DNA of 64,000 bases, from assembly GCA_037176885.1 (NCBI GenBank), contig JAWWNJ010000021.1, positions 1,426,001 to 1,490,000 on the forward strand, in the 5' to 3' direction. Shown piece after piece: positions 46,601 to 57,084 of this stretch. The translations under genes were made by a program, and so were the position numbers. The notes below the pieces were generated by a model. The model was not told the origin of the DNA and made no database searches. It saw only the letters and a program-made list of their open reading frames with translations. The number at the start of each line of letters is the position of its first letter. Position 1 is the first letter of the stretch. This DNA comes from Favolaschia claudopus. Lineage: Eukaryota > Basidiomycota > Agaricomycetes > Agaricales > Mycenaceae.

Positions 46601-46871
46601 TAAGCGCACAGACCTGCCTCGCGTACTCTGCGTCCATCCAGGGCTCGAGATCGGTCCAGAGGAGAGAAGTGGGCGGGATGAGGGAGGAAGGGATGGGGGT
46701 TATCATCGTCGAGGACGTCGCCGACGACGACGAGGCGGGTGTCGAAGAGCTCGCGTTGGTACCCAGGGACGAGCCGGGATTGACGTTTGTGGTGGTGGGA
46801 GGAGGAGGAAAGCGGTATGGGCGGGAAGCAGTGGCGGTGTTATTCATTAACCGTCCTCCTCGGCGGTGCAT
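43650..46871 (-). CDS. Three-RRM RNA-binding protein, Nam8/Ngr1/Csx1-like
   Basis: Exons: 46871-46482, 45851-45402, 45346-45213, 45160-45090, 45035-44826, 44764-44375 and 44317-43716, all with GT/AG sites and agreeing phases. RRM1 has LLWTDLEPWMDAEYARQVCA and GYCVLTF, RRM2 YSIFVGDLAPE and GYGFVRF, RRM3 NTTVFVGGLSLLVGEDTLR and CGFVQF, ending SWGRSQYKAAQAAA. A long Q/G/N-rich C-part follows. Known relatives bind mRNA and U1 snRNP (Nam8) or regulate mRNA stability (Ngr1, Csx1). The first intron is long (630 bp). After the last donor (gtgagc at 43715) no acceptor or end exon appears before Helitron sequence, so the C-terminus may be lost or read through to a stop at 43650. The start may be 46847. 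Confidence 0.85.
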
Positions 46872-47004
46872 AAACCCCGCGACCGTTTCTTCTCACCGTT
46901 CAATTCAACAGCTTTGCAATTTACACTGCGCAGCCGCTGCGTTTGCGCAGATACTTTGCCAATCTGAGTTCCTGTGTCGGTACATAGCTATTTTTTTCCC
47001 AATA

Positions 47005-47640
47005 CCAGTGCTCGCCTTAAGGCCTTAATTCCAGGGTCCCGGAAGTCTTGGTTAAGGCCTTGATTCTTAAGGGCAGTTAAGGTCTTAATCCGAAATTCCC
47101 GCGACCGTCGGCAGTGCAACCGCTCAGTGTTCCTTCTTAAGGCCTTATTAAGGGCACCTCCGAAGGCTAAGGCCTTAAAGGCCTTAACAAGGTTATTAAG
47201 GGCTCCATATTAAGGGGCCTTAGGATGAAAAATGCAATTTTTTCCGGGCTTTTTTAGATGCATTTTTCGGGGAGTTCCAAAGCGGTTTTGCTTCTTATGG
47301 CTGGCTCCAGCTGAGTTTATGTTTGTGGACTGAAATTGCTCCCGCCAGGGCAATGCAGGGAGGGCTTGACCCATGTTTCGACACGGCCTTCAGCAGAATC
47401 AAGGGAACCTGCCAGACACTGCCGTTGAGAATCCCTTTGACAATGCTGCGGGCCTTTGGCAGCTGCCAAACAAGCTGCCGAACCTGCCGAACCTGCCGAA
47501 CGTAGCTGAGAAGGTGACGTAATCCAAGGTAAGGCTTAATTAAGGGCTAAGATGGATCCAGCTTCATGTTAATCCTTAGCATTAACTTGAAATTAAGGGT
47601 TAATTCATTCTAAGGCTTAACTCTTAGAAGAAACACTGCT
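47005..47640. repeat. Dense ttaaggcctta repeats
   Basis: More than ten taagg/ccttaa words in both orientations cluster at 47012-47225 and again at 47525-47625, with a less repetitive middle. Possible ends are cagtgctcgcc and cactg, but no duplication was found. It is probably a TIR element with subterminal repeats, akin in wording to 28330-28480. Confidence 0.4.
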
Positions 47641-48429
47641 CCCGCTCCTGCTGAGTTCCGCATCATCCTCCCGAAGCACCGGCGACGATTCTCACGTACT
47701 CGCAGCGGTGATTTTGCACATTAGCCCTCGAGATCGCTGAAACAAACAACTTGGTGAATAAATTCCTTCTCACCACCTTGAAAACCGGTGGACCCGGGGG
47801 CTTAACATCGTCTCAATTAGTCTCCCTCCATACTTACCCACAAAAAGTTTCTTGATATCCCATTCCACACTACCAGCCTTTCCTTCCCTCTTCGTTCCAT
47901 CCCCTGCCACGCTGTTGTGTACCTTTATACATATCTTGTCAACCCATTATTCTCTAAAAATTGCTTTCGTCCACTGCCGCCACCTGTTCCTTCACTCTTG
48001 TCTCCTCCTGATTATTGAATCTACTGTTCTCTGCCCCTTCCTTCCACCTCATCACAACTACATTTTTTCTACTAAAGTGACTTGTCTTTGAAGCTATTTA
48101 CGGTGTTGTCAAAGGTGGTCTGAATTTGAGCCGGCCAGCGCGCGGAGCGCGCGTTCCAACTTCCAGCTACCACTGCTCTAACATGCTCTAGCCACCCAGT
48201 CTTTGCCGGGTCCACGGTACCAGGGATGCCCGGAGGGCCGTATGTATTCGTGATTGTCGTTATTTTCAGGATTCCCTGTAATAATATATTGCCGAATTCA
48301 TCTATCTTGATACAATGAAACATTGTTTTCTCTCAAGCAAGGTGTCTTGGTAGTTGCCAGCTTCAATGACGAGCGAGCCCAGACAACCATTTGCTTGGTC
48401 ACAAACAAACCCCTGAAACCTCCGATCAG

Positions 48430-48610
48430 CACCCACTCCGGTCGAGGGAGTACCCACTCCATACGAGTACTTCACCCACTCAGCCCAAGTGGGTCTACCC
48501 ACTCATGCTGAGTGGGTTTCCTCCCCATAGTGTCCGATCGAGTTGTCCCTTTTTCGAGTCGAGTCGGATCACAACTCGAGTTGGACTCGACTCGGTGGCA
48601 ACACTACTTC
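48430..48610. repeat. Cluster of acccactc/gagtgggt words
   Basis: Six acccactc (or reverse) words occur within about 85 bp (48429-48515), followed by the near-palindrome cgagtcgagtc...gactcgactcg at 48556-48592. It may be a subterminal region of an unknown element. Confidence 0.5.
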
Positions 48611-49444
48611 CGACTGAGTCGAATGATAGGAAAGGAACACGAGAAGGAATGACGTCATATTCCTTTCCCTTCTCCGGTATTCCATGACATTCTTGAGTAT
48701 TCTCTGAAATAATCCTCGTAGAGTATATAAAGTAGTCGATCCCGCATGTATCAGATCTCCCATCTTTATCACTTACTACTACAATCTACGTTGATTCTAC
48801 CCTAAATAGTGAAGCCTCGCGCTCCGACAAGCTAGTCTCCGAGTCGTAAAGCCGCGCGCTTACTCCTCCAGCTAGAAGCAACTCCGCAACTGGTTGATAT
48901 CCCCAGTTCGTCATAATTAGAAGAATAAGATCTCTTACGACAGTTGTACAGGTAAACAACTTGATTATATTATGATTATGATATGGTATGGGGTCTGTAT
49001 TTAATCATAATCTTAAGGGTGGGTGGGACCAATAAAATTGGGTATACAGTGTCTGTTGAGCACCTGAAGCTCTTATCTGACCATAGGTAAATAGTGTGGT
49101 CTCTTCAACTCACCCGAGGGCCGAGAACTGAAATTCAACCCCAGTTTGGCAGTGTTTGGAGCTTGCTGTCAACCGTGGGACATTATTGATGCCATGTTTT
49201 TTGCACTCAAACAATGTCTAACGATACTAGAAACTGCTTTTGAGGGTTGTAACAACTTCAAATTTGACCTAAAGTCTCTGGATCATAGGGGGTGAAAGTA
49301 AATTTAGTCTCTTAGCAAGGATTCATCCCTCAACATGAAGGCCATTGGTGTAGCTCGCAGTGGAAGTGCATTCTGGGACCACTCTTAGTGTTTGAGCTTG
49401 TATTTAGACCAGGATATCCGAGTTCCAGCAGATTTGAAAGTATA
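48611..49444. other. No gene recognised
   Basis: A tatataaag box at 48724 and a CT-rich leader-like stretch could be an LTR or promoter, but no partner copy or coding sequence follows. The rest is gene-free. Confidence 0.35.
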
Positions 49445-49474
49445 CTAGCAGTGAGCCCGTGCTTCGCTACGGGA
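49445..49474 (-). mobile_element. Helitron 3' terminus 1
   Basis: The minus strand reads hairpin CCCGTagcgaagcACGGG, spacer CTCACTG, then CTAG followed by T. A hairpin a few bases before a terminal CTRR inserted in an A/T site is the Helitron 3'-end signature. Confidence 0.7.
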
Positions 49475-49493
49475 TACCCACTTTTTATTTGAA

Positions 49494-49520
49494 CTAGCAG
49501 TTACCCGTGCTACGCTACGG
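49494..49520 (-). mobile_element. Helitron 3' terminus 2
   Basis: The minus strand has a CCGTagcgtagcACGG-type hairpin, spacer, CTAG, then T. It lies 49 bp from terminus 1, so one element inserted next to or inside the end of the other. Confidence 0.6.
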
Positions 49521-49647
49521 TGGGAACCGGATCCAAAGAAAGAGAAGAGCACGATACAGTAGCACGCAAAAAAATTAGTCGCTTGTATTACAATTACATT
49601 TGAATTTGATTACATAGGAGCCTTGGAGTTGGGGATTCGAGATTAAG

Positions 49648-50140
49648 TTAATGTTTACCATTGGATCCCCCAGCCCGCCGACCCGTCGAAGTTCCTTCCC
49701 CCTTGTCTTCCTGCTCGTTGGAGCGGTGGTTAAGCTTGCCCTTCTTCGGGTTCGGCTCGGAAGAGGCAGCATTGGACGCCTGGTCGCCGAAGAAGCCTGT
49801 GAACTTGAGACGCGCGGGGGTACCGTTGTTGGCTGAGATATATATATTAGTTTTGATTAATTCCAAGGCAGAGAAAACAAACGAACCAATTTTGGTTGGA
49901 CTCTCTTCCGCTTTTGGTGCTGTCGAAATCGATGATGAAAAACTTCACCGAACAATCGTCGTTCAGCTTGAGACCGGTAAGAAAACCATCCACGGAGAGG
50001 CTCTTTCCCTTCCCCAGAATAAGTTTATACTTCTCCCACCTCGGTGTCTCGGGGACACAGTGGGCGGGCAAAATATTATTTGGGGACCTGGTCGCAGAAA
50101 GGTATTGCTCGGCTTTTCCGTTGGAGGGTGTGGACAATTT
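49648..50140 (-). pseudogene. Hypothetical lysine-rich protein exons
   Basis: The last exon 49832-49648 (ANNGTPARLKFTGFFGD ... GRRAGGSNGKH, stop) follows ctcag. An upstream frame holds PRWEKYKLILGKGKSLSVDG and DDCSVKFFIIDFDSTK. Joining needs a small exon (APKAEESPTKI) between cgacag and gttcgt. No domain is recognised. It lies directly upstream of Helitron terminus 2, so it may be captured sequence. Confidence 0.4.
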
Positions 50141-50798
50141 TCTCGGGCTCTCGCATGTCGTCTGAGCTGACTGAGAGAACGGGCATTGGGGGCAGCGGTG
50201 GTGAAAGTATCAGGCGGGACATTCTCATCGCGTTGAGCAGGTACACGCCTACGGCGCGGGCTGGCTTGGTTGGTTTCGCGTATAGCGGGTTGGATCTCTC
50301 GCTGTCGTTGTTGTTTCCGTTGAGGCGTCGTTGGAGGTGCCAATAAATTCCTGTACACGCGATGAGTCCAGCCCACTGTAATTGAGAAACGGTGCTCGCA
50401 CATTTGGATCATTGGATGTCGATTTCACGGTGGAAAAGAGATTAGATGTTCAATGTTCACACAGAAAGATAAGAAAGAACGTTCATTGGAGACGACGCTA
50501 CGGGTACAGCTACATCATTGGGTGTGGAGCGGTGTCCGGTCGACGGGAGAGGCAGCAACAAAGTTGTCGTAAGTTGTTTGGCTGCGGACTGATGACGTGA
50601 GTGGGGCTTTCGGGCGTTCCCGGAACCACTTGATTGACGTTTGTCCAGAGTCAACCCTCGATTGCAAAGCACGGAAGTTTCGCGCCGTTGACAATTCTAG
50701 CTTGTAATATTAAGATGCTTGCTGGTTGTCGACATCGCAGCCTCCTACTAATAGGTTGTATCTCAACTTTTGAGTTGGACGATGTTCCCCCTCATTGA

Positions 50799-51548
50799 TT
50801 AAATGATATTATTCTCCCTTGTCTGCCATCCAAGCGACAATTCGCGTTGTACTTCCTGACTATACATCCCGCTACGAAGTTCCGCTTCATATCTCAGGAG
50901 CTTACTGCGTTGACTTTCTCGATGTCGATCTTCACGTCGTGGTTGATTGAGCATCCATTCATGATCAAGTGCTTCGTCTAACGCCCGACCGTGATCTGTT
51001 GAAGGAGTCAAGGAGACAAATCTTCATATCACAATAAAATATATGACTGAAGTACCACATACCACAATCCGGGAATGCCCTCAACCTCCGTTCACCCTGT
51101 TCTACTTTCCGTCTCAGCTTCTGCGCTCGCGACTGTTGACTGTCATGTTCTTTGATATCCAACAAATTCTCAATTTTGGCGGCGAGTTCACGTTGACGGC
51201 GGGCACGCTGAGCAACAGAGCGAGATGTGGCTGGACCCATATAGCTTCGCTTTGGTCAAGGAGACACGAAACGGCCAATCACCTTTCGTTGAATTCTCCT
51301 TTGCTTCCCTCTCCCTTCTCTTCCTTTGGCCAGCTGAACGACGCTCGAATTCGGATCGAGGTTGTTTTTTTGACATGGTCTAATTGCTGAAGCTGCACTT
51401 CCTTTGGGTTCAAAACCTGAGCCGAGTCCCTGTTGACATTTGCGTCGGACTCGAGATTCCTCGTTGTTTTGAGCAAGAAAGGTTCAGGTCGAGTCATGGA
51501 CGGTGTTTTAGGTAACAGTGGGCGTAAATGGTGTCCAGTCGAGGGCAT
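50799..51548 (-). CDS. Small arginine-rich protein H2 (paralogue of H1)
   Basis: Exons on minus: MPSTGHHLRPLLPKTPSMTR from 51548; SVAQRARRQRELAAKIENLL from about 51225; ALDEALDHEWMLNQPRRED and LLRYEAELRSGMYSQE to a stop near 50799. The middle exon is a basic, helical segment; the last is acidic/basic and helical. Every exon has a counterpart in H1 at 51917-52738, with the same order. I do not recognise the family; the basic stretch resembles the N-terminal arginine-rich part of some Helitron or bZIP-like proteins. Splice phases are not fully resolved. Confidence 0.5.
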
Positions 51549-51770
51549 GGTGGTAGTGGAATTTGGGTAGAATGCATGCATTGCAAGGAGAGCTCATGGG
51601 TGGAGTCTGGTGGAGCGGTAGGCAAGAACTCAACATCTCAACAGATCCTGACGACATAGTGGGGCGGTTGACGGCATGATGTGCCCGTTAGCCAATACGA
51701 ATGAAGGGAAGACAAATTGTGTTGGCTGGTTTGTCTGGCAGGGACCGGGGGTCCTCAATTGTAATATAGA

Positions 51771-51800
51771 CTAGCAGTGAGCCCATGCTTCGCCATGGGA
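51771..51800 (-). mobile_element. Helitron 3' terminus 3
   Basis: The minus strand has hairpin CCCATggcgaagcATGGG, spacer CTCACTG, CTAG, then T. Compared with terminus 1 the stem changes G-C to A-T on both sides, i.e. pairing is kept. H1 lies just upstream. Confidence 0.7.
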
Positions 51801-51916
51801 TTCCGCTCTTCTGCCCTACAAAAATCAGGTGCCAGTGCCGATCGTCGCCGACCTTCGGTCGACTCCTCGCGGCCCCGTGTGCAAGCTCACTCCATCTCAA
51901 ATGGCTTGTAAGCCGT

Positions 51917-52738
51917 TTACAATGTTGAAATGCCTGGGGAAATTTGTTGCCATCCAAGCATCATCTCCCGTCGTTGTTCCTCAGCATAAATACCTCGCCG
52001 AACCTCATCCTCATACCGAAGCATCCTACTTCGGTAACTTTCCCGATATCGGTCATTGCGGCGAGGCTGATTGACATCGTACTCGTGGTGGAGGGCTTGA
52101 TCTAAGGACTGAGTTGGATCTGTGAGGAACAAACAGTAAGCAGACAAAACAGCTCCAATTGGGTGGACACGTACCGCATTCAGGATATGACTTTAACCTT
52201 CGTTCCTGTTGTTCAACTCTCCGCCGTAGCGTTTGCGCTCGAGACCTATGACAACCTTTATATCCCTTGGTGTCCAATAGATCCTCAATATCGCCGGCGA
52301 GCTCTCGTTGCCGGCGTGCTCGTTGAGCCAATGATCGTGTCAAGTTTACAGGTCTTCCAATGCCTGACTGTGCTCGCGAAATCAGTGCGAAGTCCACAAT
52401 GTAGCTCAGATCGCAAGTCTTGCGTACCAAACGACCATCATTCTCTTGTTTCTTTGCTTCTCTCTTCCTCCGTCTTCTTTGGCCCGCTGAACGCCGTTCA
52501 GACTCGGACTAAGGAAAAATTCCTTTTCAACAGGTCCGGCACGACAATTGCTGACCTGATTCCGACTCTTCCTTGAAACAGGATTCGCTCTGATCTCCAC
52601 AGGTGCACCACTGACTCCACTCAGCTCGCCGAGATTCCCCTCGCGCTCCATTGTTCTGCTAAGCAAAAAGGGCTCCGGCTGAGTCATAGAGGGCGTCTTG
52701 AGCAGCAGTGAGCGAAGACGGCTCGTTGTGGCGGGCAT
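51917..52738 (-). CDS. Small arginine-rich protein H1 (paralogue of H2)
   Basis: Exons: MPATTSRLRSLLLKTPSMTQ PEPFLL from 52738; SLAQRARRQRELAGDIEDLL with SRAQTLRRRVEQQERRLKSY near 52330-52200; SLDQALHHEYDVNQPRRND with MLRYEDEVRRGIYAEEQRRE to a stop near 51917. The three blocks match H2 one by one. The homology extends into the 5' flank (gaactcaaca, caaca). Period between the copies is about 1.15-1.2 kb. Whether these are captured host genes or Helitron proteins cannot be told. Confidence 0.5.
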
Positions 52739-53293
52739 GGTTGAGCATCGAGTGAATCGACATCGTGCAGAGAGACGGGTGGAGCATGCGGGCACGAACT
52801 CAACATTTCAACAAAATGACGCACCAGGGAGGAAGTAGTTGCCTTTAATTGGATACTATTCCATTTGAAAGAGGTTATGAATAGAATCTGAAGTGTTCGC
52901 GCCGTAATCTTGAGTAATTGAATATCATTATCAAAGAGGTACCATGATTACGTCTCAGGCCCGATGGAAGATATGTGGAATTTAAAATTGAAGAAGGTCC
53001 GAAGGTCGCGAAGGAAAAGCAAGCATGAACTTGATGAAGATCCAGGGAATCACGTTCCGTGAAGTCAAGGAAAATCTATGAGGTTGAGCTAGAATAGGAA
53101 GAACCCGTGAATTGGATGTATAGAGGAAGTATTGGAGTATTGAGTCGGAGCCCAATATGTTGCGTCGACGGACCATGGCTTCTTGAGGATTATGCCTTGA
53201 AAAAAAAGTACAATTGATCGAGGCAGCGCAATCAAATAGCCTCAATGTATGGATTTGACTTGAAGGACAGGTTCGATAATGCGTAGCTATTAA

Positions 53294-53756
53294 TTGGATA
53301 TCGGTGAAATGCCTCTTAGAATGCCGACACAAGTTAATCGGGAACACGATGTTCTCTTGTATATCTCGTTGCTGTCCTTTCTCACTTTGACACCACTCGT
53401 CGGCACGCAGGTGATTCTTAAAAGTTCAGGAACGCAGCACGCAATTGTCCCGTCTCCGTTACGCAAGGTCATCGATGATCGATACCTCCATTGTCGACGC
53501 TGCTCCCGGGGCACCTTCCGTCACCGTCAGTATTGCCGCCGCCCTCCGTAGCGCTTGCGCCAGCTGTTTTAAGGACATCGCATTAATCCTTGCCGACACC
53601 GATGACGAGGAGTTTTCCGACACCATCACCGACCTTGACACCAGCACCGCACCCGTACCCGTGCCCAGCTTCGGCTTCGACATCCCCAACCGTCGTCTCG
53701 CGCTCCTCGGGGAACCTGGCAGCGCTTGGTCGAGGCTACATCAATCGAGGTTCAAT
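53294..53756 (+). repeat. Dispersed repeat, copy 2
   Basis: The same ordered words as 34200-34740. At 53746-53756 the shared block cgaggttcaat ends exactly where the TIR element starts, giving an internal control for that insertion site. Confidence 0.65.
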
Positions 53757-54898
53757 AGAGAGTTTGCGGTGAGCCGCCAGAAGCCACCTGGCGGCTCTAA
53801 CGGCATGCGGATTGGAGCGGCTACGTCATGTGGCGGCTCGTTCAGCGGCTCGTCGCGCGCGATCCTTAGCGGTTGGGTAGTGGTTGTGTACCTTGCATAC
53901 TTGACTATACCTTCAGCCAATGAGAGTTCGTTGTCCAAACGTGCATAATTGTTTTGAATTGAAGCAATTTCCAGCGTTGTCGCCGTGATGAGTTCGATGC
54001 TGGTAGACAGAAAGGTGGGTCGGAAGTCCGGTGGATACAGGGCAGAGGTGTAGTGAAAATGAAGGTCAATGTCCCTGGAAAGTCGCAGAGGCGTAGAATG
54101 AAAAGAGCGGCTGGGAGTATGAGAACGGCGCGAAAGCTCAGAGTACGCGTCGGGCTCGGAAATGCGGATTTAAAGGAGTATTTGACTCCTCTGTTGGAAA
54201 GGGTTCACTGGCGACTTTGATAGAATACAGTAAGTATAAACTCAGTCGTGGAGGAAACGACTCGTGTATTATATACCTGATAGAATACAGTAAGTATAAA
54301 CTACCAGGAGAATCAGTAAGCTGTAAGGACAGTAGATACGTGTGCACATACCTCAGTCGTGGAGGAAACGACTGAGGAATGTGACGGTGACACAAAGCTC
54401 CATAAGGAATGTGTGACGCGTAACGGAACGGACTGCGAGTTGGAGAATGTAAGGTATGTACGGTAAATGGAAGAGAAATAAATACTTCAACAGACTTGCC
54501 CTCGGTGAGGCACTCGTGTCACTGGTCGCGTCGGTCGTGGTGGTTTGGGATCAAGAAGCTAATTATTTGGCTAGCTGCGTACAGAGTAAATATACCATAC
54601 AATTGCCGAGACCAAATGAGGTAAAGGGAAATGAACCCAGGAAGGGAAAGTTGACCTGCCGGCCATCTCACCCTTCCACAGCGTCAACCAAAGTCTTCGG
54701 CTCGAATGCGCGTTAGCGTCAGATTTTCGGGTCCAATGGCTCAAGATATAGATGACTAAGTACTAAGAATAGACTCGCAAAACCAAATTTGAACCAGTCT
54801 TACCAGCCGCCAAACGAGCCGCCAGACAGCATAGCCGCTCCAATCCGCATGCCATTAGAGCCGCCAGGTGGCTTCTGGTGGCTCACCGCAAACTCTCT
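53757..54898. mobile_element. TIR element with 3-bp AAT duplication, 1142 bp
   Basis: agagagtttgcggtgagcc and its mirror begin long inverted repeats of about 90 bp (agccgccagaagccacctgg, atgcggattggagcgg). Flanks are aat at 53754-53756 and 54899-54901. Ends and duplication type match the 197-bp MITE 43304-43500. A 3-bp AT-rich duplication fits the PIF/Harbinger group. The solo LTR 54218-54492 is nested inside. Confidence 0.82.
54218..54492 (-). mobile_element. Solo Copia LTR, 275 bp, 5-bp duplication
   Basis: tgatagaatac...tacttcaaca, flanked by gactt at 54213-54217 and 54493-54497. It matches the LTRs at 20181-20442 and 21767-23221. It is younger than the TIR element that contains it. Confidence 0.9.
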
Positions 54899-55251
54899 AA
54901 TGCTGCTGGGTCTGCAATTGAGCGCTTTTGAGATCCAACAAGGAGGCTGCAATGTCCCCATCAACACTCTCAGCCCACTAGAACCGAAGTACGGACAAAA
55001 CAAAGTAATTTGAGTCACAGACTTACGCTGTCTGAGTCGATATACAACTCCAAAGCCATGAATCCACCCTTCCTCTTGTGCAATGCTGCCAATGATTTCC
55101 AAGCCGATGGTACATTTTCAGCTGTGGCTCACTTTGACTGGATAATTGGGATGAGTAGTAAATAAGACGAAAACACTATGTTGAACTACGGCAGACCCAT
55201 GCCATCACGACGCCGTCCGAACCTATTTTGTGGGATGCTGGCAGAAATGCT

Positions 55252-56662
55252 TAGTGCTGGCCATAAATACGATACGAAAAAATATACTCGGTGTCCACAA
55301 AAGTAACCGAAAATGCCGATATTTCGACGCGATCACGCGAGTTTCCCACGGTTTCTGCACCTGGCTGCATACCTTTCAATGTGAGTAGATCATTCCCTAA
55401 GTTTCTTGGAGATCTTCTCTTTTTACATCACTCTAGAGCTAGTTGAATTCATGATGTTATTGTTTGGCAATGCCAAGTTGTCAACGTTGTGCAAGAAATT
55501 GGTTGCTGTTTGCTCAAATAAGCATGGTTGACCATTTTTGCACAATGCATGCTACATTAGCGCTCTATTGGTAGTTTCAAGCCATTTGAACCATTCCAAA
55601 TGATGCACTATTGGACCAGAATTGTGGAAACCAGAATTTTCAACCTTTTGCTTAAATTTCAGTTTTGCACTCACATTTATGCAAGTTCGAAGACAGCAGC
55701 AATAGCAATAGGCCTCTTAAACACAATCAGTGTTCATTATTAGGTGGAACAACACCAGAACTGATTGAATTGTTGCTTAAAACACCCCAAATAACTGTCT
55801 GACGCTCGGTTGAAAGTGACAGACTGAGACAGTCAAAATAAACGCTACAGATATCAACTGTACACAGTTTCTTTTCAACATTGAGTGTTCGTGCCCACAA
55901 AAGGACACCATGCTGAAGAGTCTCGCAAAATCAAAACCATAATTTTCCTCTCAGAACAAGCTGTGTTGCACTGACTTTGTTGATCACCATCAAAATACAG
56001 CTGATAGATTTGTCCCTCTACAACGGTCTCTCCTGAGCAGCTTTACACATGATATGTAGGATATGTGACCAAAATAAAGCAAGGATTACACCTATCTAGT
56101 TTGCTTCCGAAAATACTACAAATTTGGCAAGCAATAAGCGAATTTCCGGTTACTTTTGTGGACACCGAGTATTCTGATTCAAATAAATATGAATACGATA
56201 CGGTCCTGGTGTATCCAAATATATTTGAATACGGCTGAATATGCGTGCCACTTGATTTGGCGGCCCCCGGCCAATTGCCAGCGGTGTTTTTTGGGGGAGC
56301 GGATCCATAGCAATCATCTCCGAGTCATAGCCAACGCTAGCCGAGGTCGGCAGGCAGGTACCCTGCGGCACAAAATCCAGCAGGGTTTCGGCCATCTCCG
56401 GCTATTGATCCCAATCAGTAGACTTGCCGAACACCTAAATACATAACATTGGCAGAAGGATTTTGGAGAAAAGACCTTGAACATGAATCTAAATGCTCAT
56501 TGTGGTCAAAAGATCCAGTTTTTGACCCTATCTGCACCATATGTAATTGAGTTTGAATTGGGACGCTGAATATATTTGAATATATTCAAATATATTCGAA
56601 TATGTTTGAATATGAATACGATACGAAAAATTCGTATCGTATCGTATTTATGGCCAGCACTA
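55252..56662. mobile_element. hAT-like element, 1411 bp, 8-bp duplication
   Basis: The ends tagtgctggccataaatacg and mirror are flanked by perfect gaaatgct at 55244-55251 and 56663-56670. The subterminal part near the right end has several tatttgaata words. It is non-coding. A mariner-type MITE occupies most of its interior. Confidence 0.9.
55287..56169. mobile_element. Mariner-type element, 883 bp, nested in the hAT element
   Basis: ctcggtgtccacaaaagtaa and mirror, TA flanks at 55285-55286 and 56170-56171. No transposase frame. The TIR resembles the 61791-62330 element (ctcgtca..ccaaaagtaaccgg). Confidence 0.88.
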
Positions 56663-56699
56663 GAAATGCTGTGATGGCCGTCGCGACAAAATTTGCAGG

Positions 56700-57084
56700 T
56701 AAATGAGTCAACAACTGTTTGGGAGGGAGGAACTTGAAGAGGGGTTTGTTTTCGAACTCGCCGATTGCCGGATCACTGATCTGAGGTCTTCAAACCTTCA
56801 GAGTCCCCAAATTGGCACAGGCAATGCATCAGCGGGTCTCCGTTCGGCACGGTTGCAAACAGTCGCTCTTGGTTGGTTAAGGGAATGTTTCTGGTATTTA
56901 CTCAATGTGTCGTACAATGACCCCATGTGTCTCCCTTTCAATCAATGTTTCTGTCTCTCTATGTATGTTTCTCCCGGACTTCGTGCATCCCGCAAAATGC
57001 CGAGTGGTGGAGCCATTCGCCGGGCAAACCCGTCCTCCGGATCATGCGTTTTGAGAAATCCTCTCATTTTTCCATTGCCGGACA
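56700..57084. other. No gene recognised
   Basis: A plus-strand frame (56703-57236) has no domain and a low-complexity end. Nothing else is supported. Confidence 0.35.

Noticed and set aside
46300..47028. Long plus-strand frame of 242 codons
   Set aside because: It is antisense to the first exon and intron of the RRM gene and has arginine/threonine composition typical of a shadow frame.
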